From DAIQRJ01 sp963708795 (lineage in GTDB: Bacteria; Actinomycetota; Actinomycetes; Propionibacteriales; DAIQRJ01): a stretch of 64,000 nt of DNA. The position numbers were made by a program, and so were the translations under genes. Shown here one piece after another: positions 55,514-64,000 of this stretch. Within the stretch, counting starts at the first letter, position 1, and the number at the start of each line of letters is the position of its first letter. The notes beneath the pieces were generated by a model, which did not search any database, was not told where the DNA came from, and worked only from the letters and a program-made list of their open reading frames with translations. The stretch covers positions 1-64,000 of the forward strand of contig CAVPUH010000006.1 of NCBI GenBank assembly GCA_963708795.1, written 5' to 3'.

Positions 55514-56263
55514 GTCCACGACGAGGGTCCGTTCGGCGTCGCCGAAGCGATGCAGTTCGGCGATCGTCCCGTCGAAGACCATGCTGCCGTGGTCGATCAC
55601 CATCACCCGTGAGCAGAGCCGCTCGATATCGCCGAGGTCATGGGTCGTCAACAGCACGGTGGTGCCACGTTCGGTGTTCCGGGCGGCGAGGAACTCGCGC
55701 ACACGGGTCTTGCTGATCACGTCGAGACCGATCGTCGGTTCGTCGAGATAGAGGATCTCCGGATCGTGGAGCAGCGCGGCGGCGATGTCGCCCCGCATGC
55801 GCTGCCCGAGTGACAACTGGCGAACCGGTGTGTCCAGCAGCGGCCCGAGGTCGAGCAGGGTCACGAGTTCGTCGAGATTCTCCTGGTGGCGGGTCACACC
55901 GACCTTGTAGATGCGCCGGAGCAGGGCGAAGGAGTCCCGCAGCGGCAGGTCCCACCACAGCGTGGTGCGCTGACCGAAGACGACACCGATCCGGCGCGAG
56001 AGTGCCAGCCGCTGCTTCATCGGCTCCATGCCGGCCACGAGCAGCTTGCCGCTCGTCGGCGTGAGCACGCCGGTCAGCATCTTGATCGTGGTCGACTTGC
56101 CGGCGCCGTTCGGGCCGATGTAGCCGACCAGTTCGCCGGGCGCGACCTCGAAGCTGAGCTCCGAGACGGCCCGCACGGTCTGCTTCTCGCGCCGCACCCG
56201 CCCCGCCTTGCGACGGACCACGAACGTCTTCTCGACGTCGGACACTTCGATGACGGCACTCAT
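55304..56263 (-). CDS. ABC-2 type exporter, ATP-binding subunit
   Basis: 319 residues from ATG 56263 (the frame extends to 56482 over the permease gene). Walker A GYIGPNGAGKSTTIKMLTGV, a long Arg-rich insert near residue 15 (VVRRKAGRVRREKQ), signature LSLGQRMRGDIAAALLHDPE, Walker B ILYLDEPTIGLD and H-loop LTTHDLGDIERL. Drr/NatA-like subfamily. The start overlaps the permease stop (ATGA). Three-gene operon ATP-binding–permease–permease, transcribed permease first. Substrate unknown. Confidence 0.93.
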   Translation of the reverse strand: MSAVIEVSDVEKTFVVRRKAGRVRREKQTVRAVSELSFEVAPGELVGYIGPNGAGKSTTIKMLTGVLTPTSGKLLVAGMEPMKQRLALSRRIGVVFGQRTTLWWDLPLRDSFALLRRIYKVGVTRHQENLDELVTLLDLGPLLDTPVRQLSLGQRMRGDIAAALLHDPEILYLDEPTIGLDVISKTRVREFLAARNTERGTTVLLTTHDLGDIERLCSRVMVIDHGSMVFDGTIAELHRFGDAERTLVVDLEVEQGAIEIAGGRVVRIEGPRQWITFPATTPAAGLVAEVAARYPMLDLTVADPDIEAVVARLYERSPA

Positions 56264-57111
56264 GATCCGGTACTCCGATACGAACGGACGGCGAGTCGCC
56301 AGATGATCCCGGCGACTCCGAGCAGCAGGGCAGCGGCCACGGGCGAGCACCACGCGACGAACGCGGGCATGTCCAGTGGCAATGGGCGATCGAGGATCCA
56401 CGCCGCCGGGACCCAGCTCACGAAGGCGAGCGGCAGGATGAAGACCGTGGAGCGGACGATCTCGATCGGATAGATGGTCCACGGCAGCTGGGTGAGGGCG
56501 TCGCCGCCGTAGGTGAAGGCGTTGCTGACCTCGGCCGCGTCACCGGCGACGAACTGGAAGCATGCCCCGAGCAGGAAGATGGCGGTGAAGATCGCCGTAC
56601 CGGACGCGATCATGACGACGACCAGCAGGGCTTTGGCCGGGGTCCACGCCACATCGCCCAACAGCATGGCGAGGACGAGGACGAGCGTGGTCTGGGCGAT
56701 CCGCCCGATCCGCCGGATGGCGAACTGGTCGGCCGCGACCTGGGCGACCAGCGGAATCGGTCGGACCAGCATCGAATCGAGTGAGCCGTCGCGGATCCTG
56801 CGGCCGACCTGTTCGAGCGAGCCGGCGAACAGATCGGCGAAGGCGAGCGCGATTCCTGAAGTGGCGTAGAGGAAATAGACCTCCGCCGAGGTGAACCCGC
56901 CGATCTCGCGTGTGTGGGTGAACAGGATGAGGATCATCACGAAGTCGACTCCGGTGATGACGAACTGCCCGAGCGACAGCAGCACGAAGGACGTCCGGTA
57001 GGACACCGCCGACCGGATCCACATGGCGGCGATCATGCGGTAGCCGGCGACTCCGTCGACGACCGGTCGCGGCGTCGCGCGGGTGCTCGCGGTCGAGATC
57101 AGGTCAGCCAC
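56260..57111 (-). CDS. ABC-2 type transporter permease
   Basis: 283 residues from GTG 57111. Six helices: WIRSAVSYRTSFVLLSLGQF then ITGVDFVMILILFTHTR, EVYFLYATSGIALAFADLFA, then TTLVLVLAMLLGDVAW, LLVVVMIASGTAIFTAIFLL and the last pair. It carries the amphipathic SLEQVGRRIRDGSLDSMLVR after helix 3, conserved in ABC-2 family 6 permeases. The GTG overlaps the end of the next permease gene by eight bases. Forms the membrane part with the 57104 gene. Confidence 0.9.
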   Translation of the reverse strand: MADLISTASTRATPRPVVDGVAGYRMIAAMWIRSAVSYRTSFVLLSLGQFVITGVDFVMILILFTHTREIGGFTSAEVYFLYATSGIALAFADLFAGSLEQVGRRIRDGSLDSMLVRPIPLVAQVAADQFAIRRIGRIAQTTLVLVLAMLLGDVAWTPAKALLVVVMIASGTAIFTAIFLLGACFQFVAGDAAEVSNAFTYGGDALTQLPWTIYPIEIVRSTVFILPLAFVSWVPAAWILDRPLPLDMPAFVAWCSPVAAALLLGVAGIIWRLAVRSYRSTGS

Positions 57112-57904
57112 CCTGCACCACCAGTCGATGCGTCGCGAGACTCATGAGGGCCCGCCCCACCAGGAGCAGCACCACGGCCCAGACCAGCGACGTGGCCAGC
57201 TCGCCGACTGGTGCCCACCCGCTCGTCTGACCGAGGAAGACGTCGACGGGGGTCTGGATCATGGCAGCCCAGGGGAGGGCCAGCGCGATGCGTGCGAGCC
57301 AGTCCGGGAACATGCCGATGGGCAGGACGAACCCCGAGAGGAACATCCCGGCGGTGTTGACGAGGAAGAGCAGGCCGCGCGTGTCGAGCAACCAGAATCC
57401 GATCAGGGCGACGATGAAGCGGATGCCGAAGCCGACGACGACGCCGAGGAAGACCGCGATGAGGAAGGCGATCCAGCCGGCGGCATCGGCCGGGAACCTC
57501 AGGTGGAACAACAACGCCCCGATGATCGTCGGCGGGATGCCGCGCCCCAGGAAGCTGTAGGCGGCTCGGCCCAGTTCGGCGGCCAGCCACCAGCTCTGGA
57601 GGTCGGTCGGGCGATAGAGGTCGACGACGATGTCACCGGTGCGCAGCCGCTCCGCCAGCTCTTCGGTGTAGCCGCCGCCGAAGATGCCGGTCGTCATGAT
57701 GAGGGATTGGGTGAGCCAGCAGTAGGTGACGGCATCGGTCGCGTCGTAGCCGCCGATGCTCGGGTTCGTCGCCCAGACGGCGAGGAGGACATAGCAGCGG
57801 ATGACGCCGAACACCGAGTTGACGAAGACACCCGTCACGGTGGCCCAGCGGTAGGTCGAGAAGCGGCGGAAGGACGATCTGGCTACGGCGAGGTGCAGGC
57901 GCAC
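57104..57904 (-). CDS. ABC-2 type transporter permease (second subunit)
   Basis: 267 residues from GTG 57904 (VRLHLAVARSSFRRFSTYRW), preceded by a GGGAG ribosome site; the frame runs up to 58066 with no resemblance. Helices include ATVTGVFVNSVFGVIRCYVL, YCWLTQSLIMTTGIFGGGYT, then GIPPTIIGALLFHLRF, FLIAVFLGVVVGFGIRFIVA and SLVWAVVLLLVGRALMSLAT. Shares TEELAERLRTGDIVVDLYRP with the first permease, so they form a related pair. First gene of the operon. Confidence 0.88.
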   Translation of the reverse strand: MRLHLAVARSSFRRFSTYRWATVTGVFVNSVFGVIRCYVLLAVWATNPSIGGYDATDAVTYCWLTQSLIMTTGIFGGGYTEELAERLRTGDIVVDLYRPTDLQSWWLAAELGRAAYSFLGRGIPPTIIGALLFHLRFPADAAGWIAFLIAVFLGVVVGFGIRFIVALIGFWLLDTRGLLFLVNTAGMFLSGFVLPIGMFPDWLARIALALPWAAMIQTPVDVFLGQTSGWAPVGELATSLVWAVVLLLVGRALMSLATHRLVVQGG

Positions 57905-58104
57905 GACTGGCTCCCGGGAGTGGGCGGACAGGCACGCCACGGCGCGAGGGCACGCGACAGTGCACCCGAGGCCAGGCCGGTGGGGCCAGTCCGCGGGTGA
58001 CGGGAATAAGAGGAGTTGGGTTGTCAAGGCTGAAGGTGAGCCAGGGAACGTTAGTCCAGACACCACCGGAAGGCAAGAGGCAGGCGCCGGGTAGGTTCGT
58101 CGGC

Positions 58105-58497
58105 ATGTCGACGAACGACGCGCCCGCCACCACCGCCGGAGCCCCCGTCAAGGCCTCCAAGCTGCTCACGGCCTACAAGGTGATGTCCTACATCACGGGT
58201 GTCGGGCTGATCATCCTCGTGTTCGTGGCCATGCCCATCAAGTACATCCCCGCCCTGGGCGGCAGTGAGGCGCCCGTGGCGATCGTCGGCGCGCTGCACG
58301 GTTACCTGTACATGATCTACGTCGTGCTGACGCTGGCGCTGGCGTACACCCGGAAGTGGAAGCTGCCGAAGGTGATCCTCGTGGTGCTCGCCGGCACCAT
58401 TCCGCTGGCGGTGTTCTTCGCCGAGCACCGCGTCGTCGACGACGAGCGCGGACGTGACGCCCGAGAGACTGAAGAGGCGGCCGCGGCGCGCGGCTGA
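58105..58497 (+). CDS. DUF3817 membrane protein
   Basis: 130 residues from ATG 58105. Helices in LTAYKVMSYITGVGLIILVF, VAIVGALHGYLYMIYVVLTL and VILVVLAGTIPLAVFFAEHR; the phrase GALHGYLYMIYV is the DUF3817 hallmark. An acidic, Arg-rich cytoplasmic tail follows (DDERGRDARETEE). Often found near SURF1 and cytochrome oxidase-related genes in actinobacteria. It is convergent with the SURF1 gene. Confidence 0.9.
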   Translation: MSTNDAPATTAGAPVKASKLLTAYKVMSYITGVGLIILVFVAMPIKYIPALGGSEAPVAIVGALHGYLYMIYVVLTLALAYTRKWKLPKVILVVLAGTIPLAVFFAEHRVVDDERGRDARETEEAAAARG

Positions 58498-58503
58498 ACG
58501 GCC

Positions 58504-58534
58504 AATCATCTCGCTGACGGTCAGCGAGACGATT
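58504..58534. terminator. Bidirectional terminator hairpin
   Basis: TCTCGCTGAC and GTCAGCGAGA form a perfect ten-bp stem with a one-base gap, extended by AATC/GATT on the outside. It lies between the convergent DUF3817 and SURF1 genes and overlaps the SURF1 stop (58521). Confidence 0.72.
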
Positions 58535-59360
58535 GAGCGGTGGCCACCGGCACGCCCGTCTCAGGGTGGTCATCCGCACGGGTTGCGTCGGCGGGTGCTG
58601 GTTGCCGGGCACGCATCACCTGCATGATCCAGGCCACGACGACGGCGATCGCGAACAGCACCCACTGGATCGCGTAGCCCAGGTTGAGGATCGACCACGA
58701 GCCGTGCACCGCGGTCATCGGCTCCGCGGGCAGGGTGAGCGTGGTAGCGGGAGTCGACTCGACCAGGCCGAGGTAGCCGTCCAGGGTCGGTGGCGGCAGC
58801 TGTGAGGCGATCCGGGCCGGGGACACCTCGGGGAGCTGGCCGGCAGGCATGGCGCTGGTCAACGTGGACGAGACACCATCGGGCGCGCCGATCCACGCCG
58901 TCAGTCGCACGTCCCCGCCCGGCGGTCGGTCGGCCGACGACGGCTCGGCGACCCATCCGCGGACGACGAGGAGGCTCGCCGGTAGCGCTGTGCCGGCGGA
59001 CGTGGGCTCGAGCACGTCGAGGACGAGGTAGCCGGGGGTTCCGGTGGCGTCGGGCGTCGGGACGAGCCACTGCTTCGACGGCAGGTAGCGACCGTCGATC
59101 TGCACGCGTCGCCCCACCATGTCCGCGCCGAGCTCGGTGGCGCCGCCGAGGACCTGCGCCGCCGGCACCGCAGCCTCGGCCCGCGACGCGGCTAGCACGG
59201 CGAGGTCGGCGTGTGGCTTGGCGCGCGAGTACTGCCAGTTCGCGAGGACCAGCATGGTGATGATCGCGACCACGGCGAGCATGCCGCCGCCGTACCAAGC
59301 CGAGCGGCTGACGCGTACTGGACGACCCAGCTTCGACGTCGGTACGAGCGTGCTGGCCAC
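58521..59360 (-). CDS. SURF1 family protein
   Basis: 279 residues. Two helices bracket a soluble domain: WYGGGMLAVVAIITMLVLAN near the start, followed by WQYSRAKPHADLA (family NWQxxR), and WSILNLGYAIQWVLFAIAVV near the end. The middle part contains GRRVQIDGRYLPSKQWLVPT and VRGWVAEPS (family GWV). SURF1 assists haem insertion into cytochrome c oxidase. Normal size. Upstream lies the repeat cluster. Confidence 0.93.
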   Translation of the reverse strand: MASTLVPTSKLGRPVRVSRSAWYGGGMLAVVAIITMLVLANWQYSRAKPHADLAVLAASRAEAAVPAAQVLGGATELGADMVGRRVQIDGRYLPSKQWLVPTPDATGTPGYLVLDVLEPTSAGTALPASLLVVRGWVAEPSSADRPPGGDVRLTAWIGAPDGVSSTLTSAMPAGQLPEVSPARIASQLPPPTLDGYLGLVESTPATTLTLPAEPMTAVHGSWSILNLGYAIQWVLFAIAVVVAWIMQVMRARQPAPADATRADDHPETGVPVATAQSSR

Positions 59361-59396
59361 GACACAACTCTACGGCGGACGCCTCGGCCGCCACGG

Positions 59397-59717
59397 TCCC
59401 GTCGACTGGTCGCAAAGCCACGTCCGCACGGCGTGTCCCGCTACAACACGCCCAGTCCGTCGCCCGCTCTGGGCCCTTTCCTTGGAGTGGTCGCTCACTC
59501 ACCTTCGACCCGGCGTGTCCTGTGACGACACGCCCACTCCGTGCCCCGCTCTGGGCCCTTTCCTTGGAGTGGTCGCTCACTCACCTTCGACCCGGCGTGT
59601 CCTGCGAGGACACGCCCACTCCGTGCCCCGCCTCGGGCCAGCCCTCTCGACTGGGCGCAAAGCCGCGTCCGTACGGCGTGTCTCGTCACGACGCGCCCAC
59701 CCGGCGCCCCGAAACGG
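59397..59717. repeat. Second cluster of the dispersed hairpin repeat (four copies, opposite orientation)
   Basis: Hairpin cores lie at 59430-59452, 59512-59534, 59594-59616 and 59675-59697: the second reads GGCGTGTCCTGTGACGACAC then GCC. Their reverse complements match the cores at 26.8-27.1 kb. Flanks CGACTGGTCGCAAAGCCACG and GGGCCCTTTCCTTGGAGTGG repeat within the cluster, and the second and third units are 82 bases apart. The first and fourth copies match the 26.8 kb flank better (GACTGGTCG versus CGACCAGTC). Bases 59361-59762 contain no gene. Confidence 0.88.
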
Positions 59718-59745
59718 AAGTGCTTGCCACGACGCATGCATCAGT

Positions 59746-59762
59746 GGTTAGACTAACTAACC
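59746..59762. promoter_or_regulatory. MarR-type operator at the marR start
   Basis: GGTTAGACTAACTAACC is an inverted repeat with arms GGTTAG and CTAACC around ACTAA, ending one base before ATG 59763. MarR proteins bind such dyads, so this is the likely autoregulatory site. No ribosome site fits in between, suggesting a leaderless mRNA. Confidence 0.65.
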
Positions 59763-60278
59763 ATGAACGCGATCGACGCGGCTCCGGCTGCGCAGACCAG
59801 CCTGAGCGGGCCGACATCGGAGATCACCGACGCCGAGCTCGTCTCCGCGGTGCGCATCCTCGGCCGGCTCACCCGGCTGCTGGGCCGGCTCGACACCGGC
59901 CTGTCGTTCCCGCAGTACCGGCTGCTGACGCTGCTGGCCGACGGAAACGAGCGGTCCACGGCGATCGCGCACCACCTCGCTGTGTCCAAGCCGACCATCA
60001 CGACCGCCGTCGAGGCCCTGGTCGAACTCGGCCACCTCCGACGGAAGGCCGACTCCGGCGATCGGCGCGTCACCTGGCTGGAGATCACCGACTCCGGCAC
60101 CCGTGCCCTCCAGCGAGCCAACGACGCCTACATCGAACGATTCGGCCCCACCGTGCGGGCACTCGACGACCCGGCGGCCTTCGTCGCGCAACTCAGCGAA
60201 CTCAACGGCGTCCTGAACGCCGAGCGCGAGCGCGGCGGCCGCACCACCACGTCTCCCACCACTGCCCGTCAGGAGTGA
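59763..60278 (+). CDS. MarR family transcriptional regulator
   Basis: 171 residues from ATG 59763. The winged-helix core is GLSFPQYRLLTLLADGNERS then TAIAHHLAVSKPTITTAVEA, the wing is LRRKADSGDRRVTWLEITDS, and a C-terminal helix closes the dimer. The stop overlaps the ABC start (GTGA at 60275). It probably represses the operon, with the transporter's substrate as the inducer (inference from family behaviour). Confidence 0.92.
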   Translation: MNAIDAAPAAQTSLSGPTSEITDAELVSAVRILGRLTRLLGRLDTGLSFPQYRLLTLLADGNERSTAIAHHLAVSKPTITTAVEALVELGHLRRKADSGDRRVTWLEITDSGTRALQRANDAYIERFGPTVRALDDPAAFVAQLSELNGVLNAERERGGRTTTSPTTARQE

Positions 60279-63200
60279 GCGCCACGAGTACCACGACCAC
60301 AGCGACCACGGCCGGCACGTCGACCGCTAGGTCCCGCGAACACGTCGACGGGGGGCCGGACGATCCGACGGGTCAGCCGACCGGGCGTCCGCTCACCCAA
60401 GCCGAGCGTGAGCGCGGCTGGATCAAGCGGCTGTTCGCGTACTGCATGCGGCACCCCTCCCTGGTGGTCGCGGCGTTCGCGGGCTCGGTCGTCAGCATGG
60501 CGGTCGGGTCCATCACCCCGTTGATCGTCCGCCAGGTCGTCGACAACGTGATCATCGCCCACACGCAGCCGATGCTCCCGTGGCTCGTCGCCCTACTGGC
60601 TGCCGGGCTCGTGAACTTCGGCGCCGGCTTCACCCGCCGCTACCTCGGCGGCAAGCTGTCGATCGACGTCCAGCACGACATGCGGCTCGAGGTCTTCGGC
60701 TCACTGGAACGCCTCGACGGCGCGAAGCAGGACGACCTGCAGACCGGACAGGTCGTGAGCCGGGCCATCTCGGACCTCAACCTGGTCCAGGGCCTGCTCG
60801 GCATGGTGCCGATGCAGCTCGCGAACGTCCTGCTCTTCATCATGTCGATCGTCTTGATGCTGACGCTGTCGCCGATGCTGACGATCGTGGCGCTCCTCAT
60901 CGGTCCATCCCTGTGGATCGTGGCGCTCAAAGGCCGCGGCAAGCTCTTCCCGGCGAACTGGGACTCCCAGCAGCACGTGGGGGAGGTGGCCGGAGTCGTC
61001 GAGTCGTCGGTCACCGGTGTCCGCGTCGTCAAGGGCTTCGGCCAGGAGGAGCACGAGCTCGACCGCCTCGACCACACGGCGCGGCGGCTCTTCTCCTCCC
61101 GGATGCGCACCGTCCGGCTCAACAGCTTCTACAACCCGCTCATGCAGGTGCTTCCCGCGCTGGGACAGGTCGGGGTCCTCGGCTTCGGTGGCTACCTCGC
61201 GCTCAAGGGGACGATCACCCTCGGCACGTTCCTCGCGTTCTCGACCTACCTGGCCATGATGGTCGCTCCGGTCCGGATGCTCTCGGGACTGCTCACGATC
61301 GGCCAGCAGGCGAAGGCCGGCGTGCTCCGTGTGTTCGAGGTCATCGACTCGCGGTCGACGGTCGTGGACGCACCGGACGCGACGACGCTCCCGACCGGGG
61401 CCGTCGACATCGAGTTCGACGACGTGACGTTCGGTTACACCTCCGACCAGCCCGTGCTCGAGAACGTCAGCCTGCGGGTGGCCGCGGGCGAGACGCTCGC
61501 CCTCGTCGGTACCGCGGGATCGGGCAAGTCGACCGTGTCGCTCCTGCTCCCGCGCTTCTACGACGTGCAGCACGGCGCGATCCGGCTCGGCGGAGCGGAC
61601 CTGCGCCACGTCACCCTCGACTCCCTCCGTGAGCGCATCGGTGTCGTGTTCGAGGACAGCTTCCTGTTCTCCGACAGCGTGCGGTCCAACATCGGGTACG
61701 GCCGGCCGGACGCGACGCTGACGGCGATCCAGGCGGCCGCCGAAGGCAGCGGAGGCGGCCGAGTTCATCGAGGCCCTGCCCAACGGGTACGACACCGTGG
61801 TCGGGGAACAGGGACTGACGCTCTCGGGTGGTCAGCGCCAGCGCGTGGCCCTCGCCCGGGCGCTGTTGACCGACCCGCACCTGCTCCTGCTCGACGACGC
61901 CACATCGGCGATCGACGCCCGCATCGAGGCCGAGATCCACGCCACGCTGCGGCGGGTCATGCAGGGCCGCACGACCGTGCTGATCGCCCACCGTCGCAGC
62001 ACGTTGGCACTCGCCGATCGGATCGCGGTCCTCGACCGCGGGCACGTCGTCGACGTCGGCACACACGAGGAACTCGCGGCACGCTGCCCGCTCTACACCG
62101 TCCTCCTGTCCGGTCCGAACGACGACGTCGACTCGATGTCGGACGCCGAGGTCGAGGCACAGGCGGAAGCGCTCGCAGCGAGAAGTGCGGAGGACGAAGC
62201 TCGCGTCGACGGCGTGACGCCGTCGCTGTGGAAGGGCGGCGACCGCACACCAGAACGCGCCGGGGCCAGCGCCGTGGGGGCGTCAGGCAACGGCGGCGGG
62301 GGGATGGGCGGCGGCGGTATGGGAGGCATGGGCCGCGGCGGCGGGCCTGGGGGGCCTGGCGGCCCAGGTGGAATGTTCGCCTCCCTACCGCCGACGCCTG
62401 AACTTCTCGCGCAGGTGGCCGCGTTGCCACCGGCCACCGCACAGCCGGAGATGAACCCGGACGAGGTGCGGGCGCCCGATCCGGACTTCCAGTTCCGGCA
62501 CCTGCTGCGGCGGTTCCGGCTGCCGCTCCTGGTCGGCCTGCTTCTGGTCGCCGCCGACGCACTGGCGTCGCTCGTGCTCCCGGCGACCATCCGGGTCGGC
62601 GTGGACGACGGCATCCTCCAGAACGACGGCAGCCTCATCCTGCTGTCCGCCGGCATCGCGCTCGCGGTCACCCTGGCCGACTGGGTCGTCTCGATCTACC
62701 AGACCCGCGTCACCGGTCGCACGGGCGAGCGCATCCTCTACGCACTCCGGATCAAGCTCTTCGCCCACCTGCAACGGCTCGGCCTCGACTTCTACGAGAA
62801 GGAGATGGGCGGCCGGATCATGACCCGGATGACCACGGACGTGGACGCGCTGTCCACCTTCGTGCAGACCGGTCTCGCGACCGCGGTCGTCAGCGTGCTG
62901 TCGTTCTTCGGCGTGCTGATCGCGTTGCTCGTCATCAACCTCCCCCTGGCCCTGGTCGTGCTCTGCGTCCTGCCGGCGGTCATCATCGCGACGCTGATCT
63001 TCCGCAAGAAGTCGGCGGTGGCCTACCAGGTCGCCCGCGAGCGGGTGAGCGCCGTCAACGCCGACCTGCAGGAGAACGTGGCCGGGATCCGGGTGGCGCA
63101 GGCGTTCCGCCGCGAGGACCGCAACGGCGAGCACTTCGCCGAACTGTCCGACGAGTACCGGGTGGCCCGCACCCGCAGCCAGCGCTACATCGCGATCTTC

Positions 63201-64000
63201 TTCCCGTTCATCGCGCTGGTCTCCGACGTGGCCACCGCGCTCGTCCTGGGCTACGGGTCGACGCGGGTCGAGAGCGGCGTTCTCACTGCCGGTGCGTTGA
63301 TCGCGTTCATGCTGTACGTGAACATGTTCTTCTCACCGGTGCAGCAACTGTCCCAGGTCTTCGACGCATATCAGCAGGCTGTCGTCGGACTGCGTCGCAT
63401 GTCCGATCTGCTCCGGACGCCGACGAACACCCCGGCGTCCCCGAACCCGGTGCCGGTCGGTGCACGCTTGGACGCGTCGATCCAGCTCACCGACGTCGAG
63501 TTCGCCTACACGCCCGACAGCCCCCAGGCGCTGCGGGGTGTCGACGTCCACATCCCAGCCGGCCAACGGGTTGCGGTCGTCGGCGAGACGGGCGCCGGCA
63601 AGTCGACGGTGATGAAGCTGCTGGCCCGGTTCTACGACCCGACCGGCGGCTCGGTGTCGGTCGGCGGCGTCGACCTGCGTGACTACGACCTCGCCTCGTT
63701 CCGGCATCGCCTCGGATATGTCCCGCAGGAGGCGTACCTGTTCGCGGGCACGGTCCGGGACACGATCGCCTACGGACGGCCCGACGCAACCGACGCCGAG
63801 GTCGAGGCGGCCGCGAACGCCGTCGGCGCGCACGAGATGGTGTCGCGTCTGCGTGGCGGCTACCTGCACGACGTCGGGGATCGCGGCCGCAACCTCAGTT
63901 CAGGGCAACGACAGCTGCTCGCACTGGCCCGGGCCGAGTGCGTCCGACCGGACCTGCTCCTGCTCGACGAGGCGACCGCAGCACTGGACCTCGCATCCGA
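60275..64000 (+). CDS. Fused double ABC exporter, one frameshift, cut by window edge
   Basis: From GTG 60275 a first exporter domain of six helices leads to ATPase 1: Walker A GTAGSGKST (about 413), signature LSGGQRQRVALARALL, Walker B LLLLDDATSAID and H-loop IAHRRSTL. One extra G near 61745 shifts the frame before AAEFIEALPNGYDTVVGEQG. A Gly/Met-rich linker follows (about 62270-62375), then a second six-helix domain and ATPase 2 with GETGAGKST (about 1103) and LLLLDEATAALD, at the window end. ATPase 1 has Asp instead of the catalytic Glu, as in the degenerate site of heterodimeric exporters. Similar fused exporters exist in mycobacteria. Confidence 0.9.

Noticed and set aside
59522..60274. 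N-terminal extension of the fused ABC gene
   Set aside because: It runs through the repeat cluster and antiparallel to marR sense; GTG 60275 overlapping the marR stop gives the normal start.

Overview
The window is high-GC DNA (GTG starts, ATGA/GTGA overlaps, dense genes) from an actinobacterium. The strongest taxonomic evidence is gene order. cmk–plsC–der lies at the left edge, and pgsA-like–DUF881–sbp–DUF881–gcvH–garA–merR–DUF151–merR–gcvP occupies 34.8–44.6 kb, the order known from Mycobacterium and relatives. Placement below phylum level is not possible from the sequence alone.

Layout. 0–3 kb: end of a probable tyrA, then cmk, plsC-like and der. 3.06–12.4 kb: tRNA-Pro(GGG) followed by a tandem integrative island. 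The 3' half of the tRNA recurs at 8.40 and 12.32 kb, each copy followed by a conserved hairpin. Unit A has an intact tyrosine integrase, a truncated HD-GYP/LuxR regulator, a DsrE protein, an NTF2-like protein, a lipoprotein, a second decayed integrase and a GNAT enzyme. Unit B has a broken amino-acid permease, an esterase and a small membrane protein. 12.5–32.3 kb: accessory metabolism and transport (two DHFR-like reductases, MerR–VOC fusion, serine hydrolase, aldo/keto reductase with a duplicated tail, methyltransferase, a 960-residue phosphoesterase–membrane fusion, GH27 galactosidase, flavin monooxygenase, YcnI–CopC copper cluster, ArsR–ABC exporter operon, Tat-type lipoprotein binding protein). 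32.5–44.6 kb: MFS transporter, epimerase, then the conserved glycine-cleavage/cell-envelope cluster, with a glycine riboswitch before gcvP and a decayed siderophore-binding gene under an iron-box-like site. 44.6–59.4 kb: hydrolase, ArsR–SRPBCC pair, HIBADH-type reductase–PIG-L pair, TldD/TldE protease, SbcD/SbcC-like pair, a three-gene ABC-2 exporter, DUF3817 and SURF1. 59.4–64 kb: repeats, then MarR and a fused double ABC exporter running off the window.

Two whole-window patterns stand out. First, a dispersed repeat with a hairpin core (8-base arms GGCGTGTC/GACACGCC in the best copies) appears in two clusters 32 kb apart (26.8 and 59.4 kb) in opposite orientations. Second, at least fourteen otherwise coherent genes are split by single-base indels, nearly all reading as one extra base, including tldD, sbcC (three times) and the fused ABC gene. 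None is seen in the 0–3 kb or 30–44.6 kb core blocks apart from one pseudogene remnant. Sequencing or assembly error is the simplest explanation, so those genes are described as joined proteins.
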